From Knoxdaviesia capensis (lineage: Eukaryota > Ascomycota > Sordariomycetes > Microascales > Gondwanamycetaceae), in the NCBI GenBank assembly GCA_001510575.1, contig LNGK01000012.1:518389-582388 (forward strand): DNA of 64,000 bases, written 5' to 3'. A program made the position numbers and the translations under genes. Under the pieces are notes generated by a model. It worked only from the letters and a program-made list of their open reading frames with translations, made no database searches and was not told the DNA's origin. Below are positions 45,049 to 56,914 of the stretch, one piece after another (positions within the stretch are counted from its first letter, which is position 1; each line of letters starts with the position of its first letter).

Positions 45049-46131
45049 AAATAGTATAGAATTGGCATTTATTAGGGCAGGCGTTTCATTTTGAAATATA
45101 GACATATCTAAGAATAAAGAAAAGGTTTAAATCTCGAGGTTGTATAGGTTGAAAGTGTGAATATGTGTATATACTGCTCTTAATGGTAAGGACATAGTAT
45201 ATTGTTGACTTATAAAACCCTAGCATAGGCACATATAGGGTGCGTCCCTTTATGGAGCTGTGTTACCTTATGCCGTCGTGATACTAGGTATGTATGTTTG
45301 CTATTCTATATCCGTAGCTAATAGATATTAGGGTTATTGCCTCATACTTTAGACCTTAGAGATTTGTTGATAGTTGCTTTTGTGAGAAAGAGAATATACT
45401 AGGATCCTAAGTGAAACGGACATAGCAAGGGAAATTAGATTTTAGAGTAATCGAATGGTCTCTAGGGGAAAGGATGCCTGCTTAAGGGAAGCAATAACAA
45501 TCCCATTTTGCCCGGAAGCAGTAGTATGGCCAACGATACATTTATTTAGGGAGTTCACAGAGGAAAAAGGAAGCAAAACCACATACACATGAACATGAAC
45601 ATAGAAAGAGGACTCCCATATACGCATAAGAAACAGGAAAAAAAGGAAGAAACAAGAAGAAAACCATAGAAAGTTTAACAACTCCAAAGTTAACCACGCC
45701 GTAAAAAGACCATTCCAGCATTAGTAGATCGCAATTATAATGTTAGGAAAAAAAGGGCAAGAAACACAAAACAGAAAAGACAGGAAGCAAAGATCCGGAA
45801 GAGAGAAAAAGAAGACGGGACATGATAGTGGTTGTGAAGCATCAATGAAAGGGAAGGGGAGTAAAAACGCGAGAGAAGAGATGAATAATGGCACACTTGA
45901 GCGTTTCTCCAATCAGGGTGTTCTTTCGGGGACTGAAACGCTCCTGGGAATCGTCATAGCCGAGCTGGAATACAGGAAAGGAAGCAGGAACGAGTACAAA
46001 GAAAGAAGGAAACCGTAAAGTAAGCAAATCGAAGTCATCATTAAAAAAAGAAGAGACATGAAAGAGGCCCCGAGGGCTAGTGACAAAGGAAGGAAGAAGT
46101 ATCTGAGGAGACAAAATGCGGAATACCGCAT
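45049..46131. other. convergent 3' intergenic region (GT2 / Sch9-type kinase)
   Basis: AT-rich on the left, purine-rich on + to the right (kinase 3' UTR). It contains AAAACCCTAG (45214-45223) and TTAGGGTTA (45328-45336). No coding frame is supported. Confidence 0.5.
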
Positions 46132-49100
46132 TTAGACGTCGAAATGGACTCCGCCGAACATGGCTTCCTCATGCGGGTGGGAATTTGTGTTGACGATACC
46201 GCTCATGCGGTTAGTCTTGCGCAGATCAATATCCTCGAGGTTATCCCAATCCTCATCATCCCCACTATTGATTGGGCCATCATTCATGTCATCGTCATAG
46301 TGATCGCCCATGTTCTCTTCGAGGGCGCTCTCGTCGACAAAAGTGAATCCCTGAAAATTTGCCTGCACGGACGGGGACAACGGCGTTGAGGTGGCGAATC
46401 CTCGCGCCAGAGCCGCTGCGCGTTCGTTCAGAGAGCCCTGCGTATCGAGGGCAGTGGTGAATTCGGGGTCGAAGTACGAAACATCCGTAGGAGACTTGAG
46501 CACTGGAGTAAAAGGGGGAGTGATCAGTTTCTTCGCGAGAAGATCCCAGTCAATGTCCGCAAAGAAGGGATGACGCTTCAGTTCCTCGGCATCATCAGTG
46601 GCTCCTAGCCGATGGCGGGGGTTGCGATTAAGCAAACCCTTGACAAAGTTCCGTCCTTCCTGAGACAGCGTCTCCTTAGGGAATCTAACTTTTCCAAATG
46701 CTATGTTCTTGTACATCTGTTGTGTATCTTCGGCATAAAACGGGCTCCAGCCGCAACACATTTCAAAGACCAGAACGCCAAGCGACCAGAAGTCCACCAT
46801 CTTGGTGTAGCCAGACTCCTCCAGCAAAACTTCAGGGGCAAGGTATTCCGTAGTTCCACAGAAAGTGTTCGTTTTATCGTTCTTCGTAAGATTGGCCTTA
46901 GATAGACCGAAGTCGCAAAGAGCAATGTGGCCGTTCGCGTCGAGCAGAATATTCTCAGGCTTCAGGTCACGATAGACGATGTCGTTGTTGTGAAGGTGTT
47001 CGATGGCGAGGATAAGTTCGGCAATATAGAACTTCGCGCGACGCTCCTCGAACTTGCTTTCCTTCTGCAAATGCCAGAAAAGTTCTCCACCTGACATGTA
47101 GTCGGTGACAAGATAGAGATCGGATGGGGTTTGGAAGGAAAATTTCAATCCAACGATAAACGGCGAGTCTGAAGTGGCGGTCCGGACGAGGATGTTTCTC
47201 TCGCCGACGGTGTGCGCCACTTCTTTCTTCTGAACAATGACCTTTTTCGACAGAACCTTCATGGCGTAGATACGCTGAGTGTCCTTCTTTCGCACCTGGT
47301 ACACCTGGCCAAATGTACCCTTTCCGATAAGTTTCAGGATCTCAAAATCCTCAGGGCCAAAGTGCTTCCGTTCAGCTCGTTGGTAAAAAGCCTCCACATA
47401 AAGCTCTCCAGTCGGGGTTTTATCGATCGATGTATCGGCATGACCAGTTAACGCAAACCATCCAGTGACAGGGTGGTCCGGGTCGACACTAGCCTTGAAG
47501 TTGACATGTCCGATGAACTCTTCACCAGCAATGCCATGATCGTAGACAGAAATATCGACAAGCAGGTCCGAGTCAACAACGTCACTATACAGAGGGAAAG
47601 GGAAATGAAAGATGTCAGTAAACAAGGAAAGAAGACTATCTTTTAATATGAAGTGCAAACTCACAACACGGCCTCTGCATCCCACTTCGGGTTAGTCAGG
47701 GATTTTCTGGCATTTCTCGACTTGAACGAGTTGTAATCGGACACGCTGGTGTTGCTGCTCTGGCGGCTGCGCATGGGAATAGCCATGGGGATGCGGCCCG
47801 AGTCACTACCTGTACGCTGCATGGGGATTCCCTTTCCAGAAAACACCGGAGTGCTGCGACCATCTTCCTCGTCATCATCGGTCGACCGCGGATGACCCGA
47901 AATTAATTCGCTGCGCTGAAAGACAGCAACTACATATGGATCACGGCATCGTCGTAGGCCACGCGCTTCTCCAATCTTGACAGTGAGACGTCCTCTCGCA
48001 GCAGGCACCTGAGCACCTCCGGCAGGGCGCGGAGTTTGCGAGCGGCTCACAGATTGGGGGATTTCAGCAGGTGTCCGCAATGCGCCGTTTCGATCTTCGG
48101 GATGTTGAGAGGTAGCGTTAGAGCCGGACGAGGCGGAAGGCTGAGCTGTGGATAGAGCTCTGGTAGGAGTCGGCGGACCGCTCTTTAAAAATGAAGAAGG
48201 GATTGTCAGCTTTTTGAAAGTCTCAAGTGAGAACCATGAACTGGAAGAACTGCGGGAGGGACGGCGCGCATCCTTGCGTCCGTTCGTTTGAGCCTGGGAG
48301 GTGAGAGACAAGTGAGGAGATGAAAGCGTGGAGGAAAGTGAGCTTCTGGAAGCCCCAGTGTTAGAGAAGTGAGGAGCAATAGCAGTGGAGGGGGTGACAA
48401 TGCTGTTCAGAACTCGGGTCTTGGATAAATCAATAGCGCTCTTGGTACGGGGGATAGGCGCAGCAGTAGGCGACGACTTTTGAGTGTCGGAATCTGTGCT
48501 AGGGGTAGGGTTGGGGCCGGCGGTAGATGCGGTGGTCAGTTCCGGCCCAGAAGAGGCCGACTCTGCCAGCACCATGGATGGCTGACCCGGGGAATGCTGA
48601 GAGCACAGCTGTAATGACGAAACAATGGGGAGGTGACAATGAGGACAGAGATGTCGAGGGGTTGAGGGGTGGGTGGCTGGTGATAATGATGCCGATGATG
48701 GAGATGTTGGTAAAGGTGATGACGAGGGTAAGGAAGAAGAAGAAAGAGAATTGGGAGACGGGTTGACAAAGGAAGAAAAAAAAGAAGATATTTGTTGTCG
48801 TGGGAGATGTGGAAATTGTGGGGTGAAGGAAAAAGTATTAACAAAAATAGACTTAGAAGCAGATATTGAGGGCTGATTTGGGCTTTGGTCACGAGAACCT
48901 AAGGGACATAGATGGAAAGAGGCAGGAGCGGGACTGCCACCACTGATATCAAGGAAGGAGCCAGGGACAACAACAACAGTCTGTGATGCAGTTGAGGTGG
49001 GATCATCGGGCGCGCCTGCCTTATCAGCGAGGTCGGAGCGGGAAGCTGTGCATGTACATGCACTATCGCGAGCTCCTTCCGTACCAATTACGGTAGGCGT

Positions 49101-49715
49101 CTCCCTCACCGGCTCATGCGCTGCACAGTGCGTTTGTGTTGGGCGATAACCAACACCGGAGTGAGCTTGAACGAAACTAACTCCGTTTGTGGTCCCCTCG
49201 TTAATCTGGGTCGGGTGTCCTGCCCCGTAAACCTTTGACTGCGTTTGAACCAAATGTACACTCTGGATCTGACTATGGCTAGGATCCATGTGCGCACATA
49301 GTGTCTGCTCGTTCGCTGAATTGCTCAGCTGAACAATCTCGGTTGATTGACGAAGGGTCACATCATTTTGGATAGCGGATGTATCCGAAGGGTTTTGGGG
49401 CTCTTTCCCACATTCAGCATCACAATCTTTTGAAGACAGAGGCCGCACTGGGATCACTGCTTGTGTCATCTCAAAACCAACACCACTAGAATTTTGGTCC
49501 TGGTGGCACTGGCAGTAGTGGCTGGGTATGCAAGACATATAAGAAAGAGAACCAACCTGGCCAAAGTCGCTCATGATGCCTGGCAATCTCTTGTCGTGGA
49601 GATCAGGCCGTGGGGTGGCAACGCCGGAACGAGGGGTTTCGAATCCGGCCTCGCTGCCGTCCTCGTCGGTGGCAGCAGCAACAGCGTTTCTAGGAGCATG
49701 GTCAATTGATGTCAT
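46132..49715 (-). CDS. sch9: Sch9-type AGC protein kinase with C2 domain
   Basis: The kinase part is exon 47584-46132, joined in phase across a GTGAGT...TATAG intron to an upstream exon 49715-47665, giving 1167 aa if no further intron exists. N-terminal: conserved start MTSIDHAPRNAVAAATDEDG and MSDFGQVGS, a long Ser/Thr/Pro-rich region, then a C2-like domain (GRLTVKIGEARGLRR, WDAEAVLFDVVDSDLLVDI). Kinase: GKGTFGQVY, AMKVLSKK, YRDLKPEN, CDFGLSK, activation loop TFCGTTEYLAPE, turn motif TPLSPS and hydrophobic motif FQGFTFVDES. All AGC phosphorylation sites are present. Sch9 is a TORC1 target controlling growth, stress and ageing. The start at 49715 is preferred over an in-frame ATG at 49874 because its first residues look conserved. 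The length exceeds usual orthologues (~650-850 aa). 49556-48609 could be spliced as a 948-nt in-frame intron, leaving 851 aa. Confidence 0.9.
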
Positions 49716-52570
49716 GACAGAGTGCCTGGAAACCAGGAAGAGCAAAGAAAGAGTACAAAAAAGTGTGTAGTAGGTATGTAGCTGAGTGTGTAAGAAGGAG
49801 GTGCTGTATAAGTCAAGGCAAGGAGAAGGGCAGTGGAAGTTGAGTGCACACGCGGGGAGCGAGAATCTAGTCACTGAAAAGAATCCCTCCTAGGAGGATA
49901 GAAATATGTCTAAGAAGGGATTGCCGAAGTTACGGTTGTGAAAGTTCCGAGACCGATGGATATCAAGGTTGAAAAAAACAAGGACAGTAGTGGCCAGCAA
50001 GATGAAGGTGAAGGATTATGGCAGCAGCTAGAACAGAAAGTTGTCTCAAAAATGTGCAAATAATATTGGAAAATCTCCCAAGTTCAAGAAACATGAAATA
50101 AATGGGAAAAGAAACAGGAAATATATATAAATATATATATATATCAATGTGGAGTATCGAGACTTGCGAGAGAGCTTGTGCCACAAATCTATCCGGGAGG
50201 GGGGGCAAGTGGTGAAAATTGGAAGGGTAAATCAAGAGAGAAGCAACGAACATATATTGATGACAAGCAGGATTCAAGATGGAAGCGATCTTGGGAGAAG
50301 CAGGGTTGGCCAATGATGAATTTCCGGTGTTAGGTCATGATGCGACCAAAAGTGAGGCGAAGAAATGGTAGCAGAGCCACAGAGAATCTGATTGATATGG
50401 CACGTATGTCTTAGAAAGACCAGAAGTATCCTTCAGTGGAGAGATATCTGACAAGATGTCCATCCAACGTGAGGCATGCAGATGGAGATTGAAGGTGCTT
50501 TGCCAGTGAGTGGCGGAGGGAAATGGGCGCAGTCAACAGTTTATGAGTTCAGGTGTCTGTATTTGAATGAGATAAGGTGATAGCAAAATAGGTAACATGA
50601 AAGAAAAAATATAGGACGAGGGGCAATGAAGTGTAATGGCTTTTTCAGAGTGGTTGCGTGAGGAGTTGATTAAGTTTCTTGCCTCGAAGGAGGGGAAAAA
50701 AAAAACTGGTGAAATAAGAAATCTCCTCGTCGCGAAAAAGAGGGAAAAAATGGGGGCCTTCGTTTCCAAGAAAGAAAAAAAGGGCCAGGCCGAAACAGCG
50801 GCCAGATGGTAGAGACTAGAAAGGCGAAGCGGAACAAGGGCCACCATTGAAAGTCACGATAGCGCAAAGCCAGGTTCGTGGAATTGCTTCTGGGGGAGGG
50901 AGGGGAGACTCGATTCTAGTTTCAACCCACTCGGGGGGACAAAAGCCCAGGCCTGGACTGACTGGACTGGGGCTATTGATTTTTTTTCGGGCTGGCCTGT
51001 GGCGGGGCAGCGCGATAAGGCGGGGATGAACAGAAAGAGAGAATGAGCCAACAGCCTTCTTCTGAAGTATCGGAACTCGAGGATATGGGTGGGTATGGTG
51101 TAATGGGATGTTTCCACACGCCGTGCGTGCAAACCTCTTGCTGGTGTCACAACGGACGGAGGAAATGCAAGAGGGAATCTGAATTGCGTTGACAAAAAGC
51201 CAAACCGCCTCCCTCTCTCCCAATCAAAATTCAACCGAGCCATGAGAAGAGGCCGTGTTGGCAGCCACAGATAACCAGTAGCACGCGAGAGACTGACAAA
51301 AGGGTGGAGGTTGAGAGAACGCTTGACAGGTGAAGGGACAAGAAAATAGACACCAGTCTGAAAGCATTGTACAACGCAACAGCTGCACATCCAGGGCCAC
51401 CGCGTAGAACATCAAGCGTTGCCAACCATTGACAAAAAATGGTACACCGGGTGAAGGATCTTGGAGGAGATTGAAGAGTGTGAAAAGTGTAGCTCCCCAC
51501 CTGACACGCTAGCCTCCCCAAGAAACGTGCAGCCGTGATTTCTCGGTCGTCTGTCAGCTGGCTCCATGCCAGGATCGGGGCTGGCGAGTAACTTGACAAA
51601 CCCTTTGCAGCCCTGGCGGTCTTAAGGGACCGCTGATATAGCCTCGCGCACCGCATGTGTTGTCTCATGGATGCACCACTTCGGGCAGTGGATAATGGAC
51701 AATCTTTTGACACAGGTGCGATATTTTGCACATGGGGAGTCAGAGGCCGGACAAGCAAAAATTGTCAAAGGCACTCCCCTCTGAGGGACCCCCCACATCA
51801 CCTAATCTGTACTATATGGGCGGTATGCCGCTTGCAGCTTCGTTGACACGAACTGTCCGTTATGCCCGGGATGTCACCACTACACTTGTATGCTACCAGT
51901 GACTCTATTGCATGCAACCACAGAAAAGAAATTGCCAGAGAAAATGCAGGAAGTGTGTCGGGAATATATTAGGCTTGAAAGGGGAAGAGGGGTAGGTTTG
52001 CGATGATTTTCCTTGGAGTCTCCTGTAGAACGAACAGGTGGACGGAAGGCTGTCATGCAGGACGGATATAATAGCATCTTTGAACAATGAATTTGCCCGA
52101 GGAAACAAGACAGGACCCCTAGTATGAAAGAAACTGAAATATGAGGGGCAAAGGCTTTTCAGCCCAAACCCGGTCGTTTTTTCCCACTTGTTAAACCAGT
52201 AAGGGCAGTTTGGTTTCCCACTTGGGTATTAGGAAAAAGGTAGTGTCCGTAGCCGGCCAGCCATGAATTGCGAAGTGGTATGTATGGAGATTAAAATTAT
52301 GTGTGAAGAGGTCCCGTATATAACTTTGGGGGCATATAGAATCCTGCACGTGTCTCTGTAATAGACTCGTTGAGGGCTTCCAAGTCACTCGACATCAACA
52401 GTATCAATGGAGATTATCCCACAGTAAAGTTGGTTCAACAATCTTAACAATAAACAAGAGGTGCAGGCGAGTTGAGCAACAAATAATCAGGGCAGGCAAC
52501 GAAGCCAGTATTTGTCGGCCTCGTCTAGGCCTGGCCTGTTGGCGTGAGCCGATGATAGGCAGGCGGTGAA
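49716..52570. promoter_or_regulatory. upstream region of the Sch9-type kinase gene
   Basis: Long gene-free stretch. The part nearest the start is C/T-rich on the transcribed (minus) strand, and a TA-rich run at 50120-50145 could hold the TATA element. Further upstream, 50.5-51.6 kb again has C/T-rich patches on the minus strand, suggesting a long leader or alternative start sites. I see no supported coding frame. Confidence 0.4.
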
Positions 52571-52807
52571 GCGGGGAAGACAAGCACTTTACTTAGAGAT
52601 CTTGAGCTTGTGACAGAAAGGAATATCCGGGTATTGGATGGGAGACACCACAATAACGGCAGTGGATAATATTGCCGAGGAAATTATAGGACAGGGCAAA
52701 CAACAACAGATGATAGCGACTTACTTCGAGAACATCAAAGCCTGAGTGGCTCGTTTGAGGAGGTCTGAGCCGCCGAAACCGGCGGATGAGGTTTCTGTTG
52801 TATACAT
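52568..52807 (-). CDS. possible small spliced gene, unknown function
   Basis: On the minus strand an ATG at 52807, after a C/T-rich leader that ends CTTATCAACC, opens MYTTETSSAGFGGSDLLKR followed by ATQALMFS. It then meets a consensus donor GTAAGT at 52724. A possible acceptor lies about 100 nt on (CACAAG, near 52613), after a pyrimidine tract. The 3' end is not settled: several AG choices give different tails of a few to ~35 residues. Upstream at about 53018-53034 is a TATTATACACTATAT stretch that could be a core promoter. I do not recognise the peptide. The support is the combination of leader, start context and donor, not similarity. Confidence 0.35.
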
Positions 52808-55800
52808 GGTTGATAAGTTCAGCTTCAGTTAAGGAAAAGTGCCTCGCCGTGAGACCTTGAGAGTTCAATATAGATTGAGCAGGAAAGGGGTAATTGAGAT
52901 CAAGAAACACAAGAAGAATTATAAAGAGATGATGATTTCAGAAGAGAGAGAAAATAAGAAAGGAGATCGTGCGTAGATATCCAATAATGCTTGGATGTGG
53001 TGAATGGACCCTTCCCCGCTATTATACACTATATCGCCAGTATACAGTATGTTCGAGATGAAGAAGACAAACGCTGAAATCAGGAAAACTCTCGAGCCGT
53101 AACCGGAGAAGAGGGTCGTTGAAGGAGGTAAAAGGCAGATATAGGTTTCGCAATAGGCCGAAATGGAGGTCGGATGTTAAAGAGCGCTTGAGAATCTGGC
53201 TGGAGTTCTGATAAGCGGTGCGGGTTGGTGTTGCAATGCGAGTGCAGATGACGACGTGTTGGTGTGAGGAGTGAGAAGTAATTATTGATGGCTAGCGGAA
53301 CGCCCGATATTATGTAGCTAAGGCAGCTGGAAAACTCTCAAGTCAAGGCCAGGCCAGATCCTCCACGATCAAGTGTGGGTAGCAGCTTTGTGAGGAATCG
53401 AGAGTGAGAGTGGGGGTGATGATCGTGCCAAAACAAGAGAGTACCGGTTCGTATATATGGGTTATCTCATATATAGAGAAAGTCGGAAAATTGGTGGGTG
53501 GGGTTAACCTATGGTATGACAGCACAGAACTTTTTTTTCAAAGAGCCAGGTCGGCTTGGTGTGGAAGGGAGGTGGGGAGACAGAAAACTGAGTGAGTGGG
53601 ATGAACTGAAGATCATAGACCAGGCGTTGAAAAAACAAAGAAACCCAGTCCAGACTGCTTGGGTTTAAAAGAAAAAAAAAAAAGACCAGTGCTGAGGGCC
53701 CCGTATATCGAATTGAAACAGCTGTTCGTTTGGTATCAGGTTCTTCGTTTGAGGCTGGACAGTGAGTGGGGAGAAGGAGGTAACGACATGAGTAAGGCAG
53801 TAGTTACAATTGACTTCTGATGTTGGTGCAAGCCAAGAAAAAAAAACCCCCCAAGATGGAAAATGGACGCGGGGGTTGATCCGGATATTAAGAATAGCAC
53901 ACAGAAGTGCTCACGACTATGTATAGATTAATAATTTAAAGAGTCATGAGCAGAATAAGATGGGAGGGTGCGAAAGACAATGTGTGAGGCCAACAGAGAG
54001 AGCGAGAGCGGGGCCGGGGATCTCTGGGAAGATTGGGACATAGACTTTACTATGTCCAGAGATGGTATCAGGGGAAAGGAAAGATAAAAGTCAGGTGCAA
54101 TAAAGCGTTGCACTCGTAGATTCCTGTATTGTGAACAGAAACGGAAAATAGTTTGAGATAAACGGATTAAATTATTTCGTGATGATGTAGAAGGAGGAGA
54201 GAAAAGAAATTCCGCGGAAAGAATTCGAGAAGAACGGATGGAGTAAAATACGTAGTAAATGTCCTCATGAAGACAAGAATGGGCACACTGGTTCCACGGT
54301 TTTCCACATCATTAGCTCTGACTAACGGTACCAGTGGAGAAGGGGCCTACCACTAAGGAATGCTATGGAGAAGTAACGAATGAACAACAGCAATAAGGTC
54401 AGCAAGGATGAGGTCAAAGTGAAAGCTTGAGGCTCTAAAATTTAAATTCAGACGGGTTAGAATAGAAACTTGGCGGGCTTTGTAATCTAGAATTGATGAT
54501 GAGGTCTTCCTATTTTTTGTCGTGGGCTCCTACAACCTTACGTCGTCGTACATACGAGTATAGTGAACCTCACAGGATGGATGGTCAGAACAAACCCCCC
54601 CCCCCCCCAAAAGAGAGGGAAAATGGAAACGCACTTCCGAGGCCAAGAAATCCTTGGGTTTTCGGTTCTGGGAACCAGCTTCCAATCGCAGAGATGTGGA
54701 GCGGGGCGGAAGAGGGAAGGAGGGGCCGCCCGGTTAAAGCAGGGCATTTGGGAAGTACGGCGGCCGCATGCACAAACACTGACGTTGCGTCCTTATGTTT
54801 CCTTGCCTTGAAAAGTCCTAGTACCCCGATAACCTGGAAATCGGTACATGGAGAACAGCTCTTGAGTCACAGGTCGTACCAGACACCGTACATGCACTGA
54901 CTAACATTTATTCGGGAAACTTGCGTTCACATGACGGCCGAAGCTTCCATGGCTGACCAGCTACACATCTGAGGGCTTGCTGTCTTTACATCCTCTGCAC
55001 ACGACATACTGCACCAACTGTAGGTGGGACCCAACTAGTCTTCCAGTTTTCTCCGAGACCCGTCGCTTTGCGAGAGTTCGCCCGCAGATTACGTTCGTAG
55101 TGGTCTTCCAGACCGCCTGCATCTTCCTGTCTCCTCACTTCGGCACTGGAAGTCGTGCCCAATCAGGTTAATTCACGAGCAATCCCAGCTGATCCTCTTG
55201 GCTTCCGAGTTCATAGCCCCCGCTGTCCTCGCTTGCCCTTCCCATGTCCACGTACTGTACTGTGCGGTACATGCACCTAAGCGGACGCCCCAGTGGTGGT
55301 GGTGGTGGCGGCGAATTCAATTGGGCTGTTGATTGGCTGTCAATTTTCTCCTATACTATACTGTACAGATCATCCGTTTAGGTCGACACAAGAAGCTACT
55401 AAACTCTTGTCCTCTGTGAATGTGTGCACATTTCAGCGGTATCTCAGCCGAGAGGGTCTCACGTCGTCTGTCCTGTAAAACCAAGCTTGGAGTTGGAATA
55501 AACGCCAGACCTGGACTCTAACTGCTGACCTCCACAAATGACTATTTTTGTTTCCAATGCCTGACAAACAGTGGTGGTTGCCCTCTTATTCACCTTTCAG
55601 GATGTCCACGCATTAGCTTCTTGTGTTTGTCTGTCCACATGACACCTGATCCAGAACTCAATGGTCTCGGAGTATTTCTTTTTCTCTTGCTCTGCTACAC
55701 CTTTCCCGACTTCCCCCGGTTTGGATTTCTCAGGCGGGCTTTTTTGTTCTCCAATGTAAACAGACAGACTTCGCCTCCATCTTCGCCTCCAACTATGTCC

Positions 55801-56914
55801 AAGCCAGCCCCATCTGCCATCAATTCTAGCCCATTCCATCCATGAATCTCGCAAAGGAGAAGAGCATGTCACCAGGTAGAGAAGACTAATCAGATAGAAA
55901 TCACGGCTACCAGCATATTGTTGTTTGATTGGTTTGTGGTGGTGGATGTGTATTCAGTCGTGGCGAGCAAGATGCCGGTTTGAGACAGAATAATGCTGTC
56001 TTTCCTTTGCAGAAGCGAAACCTGGGAAGTCCAAACGGAAGCAGTGTATGCAAAGGCTGCCGGTGTCATTGGCTCTTCCACTACTATCTCAATGCTTCTT
56101 GTGCTTAAAGATCACTTGTCTCGTTCTTTACCAGGTTGAACCTGAATTAGATAGCTACGTGTGTAGACGGGGCATACCCAAACTGTGTTTGCGCCCCCTC
56201 TCAGGAGGTCCAGGCGTGGGAACCCGAGACATGCGGCCTCCCTGGTAGGCCTAGCTACGTCCCTTGCTCCCCTCTTTTTATCTATCTTTTGTGTATATCT
56301 ACATATATGGACTGCTAGCTCTTTAGTTTTCTGTTTACTCACGTCTCCCGCCGACCTCCCATAGCATCCAGGCCTGAAGAAGCTGAAAGCTAGCTGTCCT
56401 GCCCCGCCTTGACAGCCCATCACAGTAAGCACTCTCTCTTCTCAGAGTCAGCTTGAACCAACAGACTCACGGGGGTCTGTAGACAACAGCCAAGTAAAAC
56501 CCATCGATCTCATGCATCGTAGGTATGTTGACGTATACTGTCTGTCCAGTATTGAAACGCTGAGAGATAGTCACTCTGGCGTGAATACTAGCGTGAGAAA
56601 CGAGTGGAAGCAAAAAAGGAATCGACAAGGAAAATAAGAACAACGCATTGCATGGAGTGACTAGAGAAGGAAAGCGGAAGAAGTATAAACACAAAGCGAG
56701 TAAGAGCAGAAGAAGCAAACGCCAAAAGACACTCGACCCCTTTCCACACCCAATTCCATATTTTCCCGTAAAAGCAGAAAACAACTTGACAAAAAAGCCC
56801 CTGCAAAGACACACCCTTGATAGAAGATGAAATAAAAAGACGAACGAAAAAAGAGAGAGTTGATGCATCCAGACGCAGAGCGCCTGAAAAAAGAAATTGG
56901 GGTGCTGATTACGC
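52808..56914. other. gene-free stretch between the small candidate gene and ssr4
   Basis: No family is recognisable on either strand. It contains a C14 run (54595-54608), a GTG/GGT triplet run (55293-55308) and TACTGTAC-type words (about 55250-55370). The right ~0.5 kb is the ssr4 3' flank. Confidence 0.45.
54595..54608 (+). repeat. C14 homopolymer
   Basis: An uninterrupted cytosine run followed by AAAAGAG. It is probably length-variable. Confidence 0.7.

Noticed and set aside
49716..49874. 53-residue N-terminal extension of the Sch9-type kinase
   Set aside because: In frame, but hydrophobic/Cys-rich translation of C/T-rich leader; the downstream ATG begins the conserved-looking sequence.
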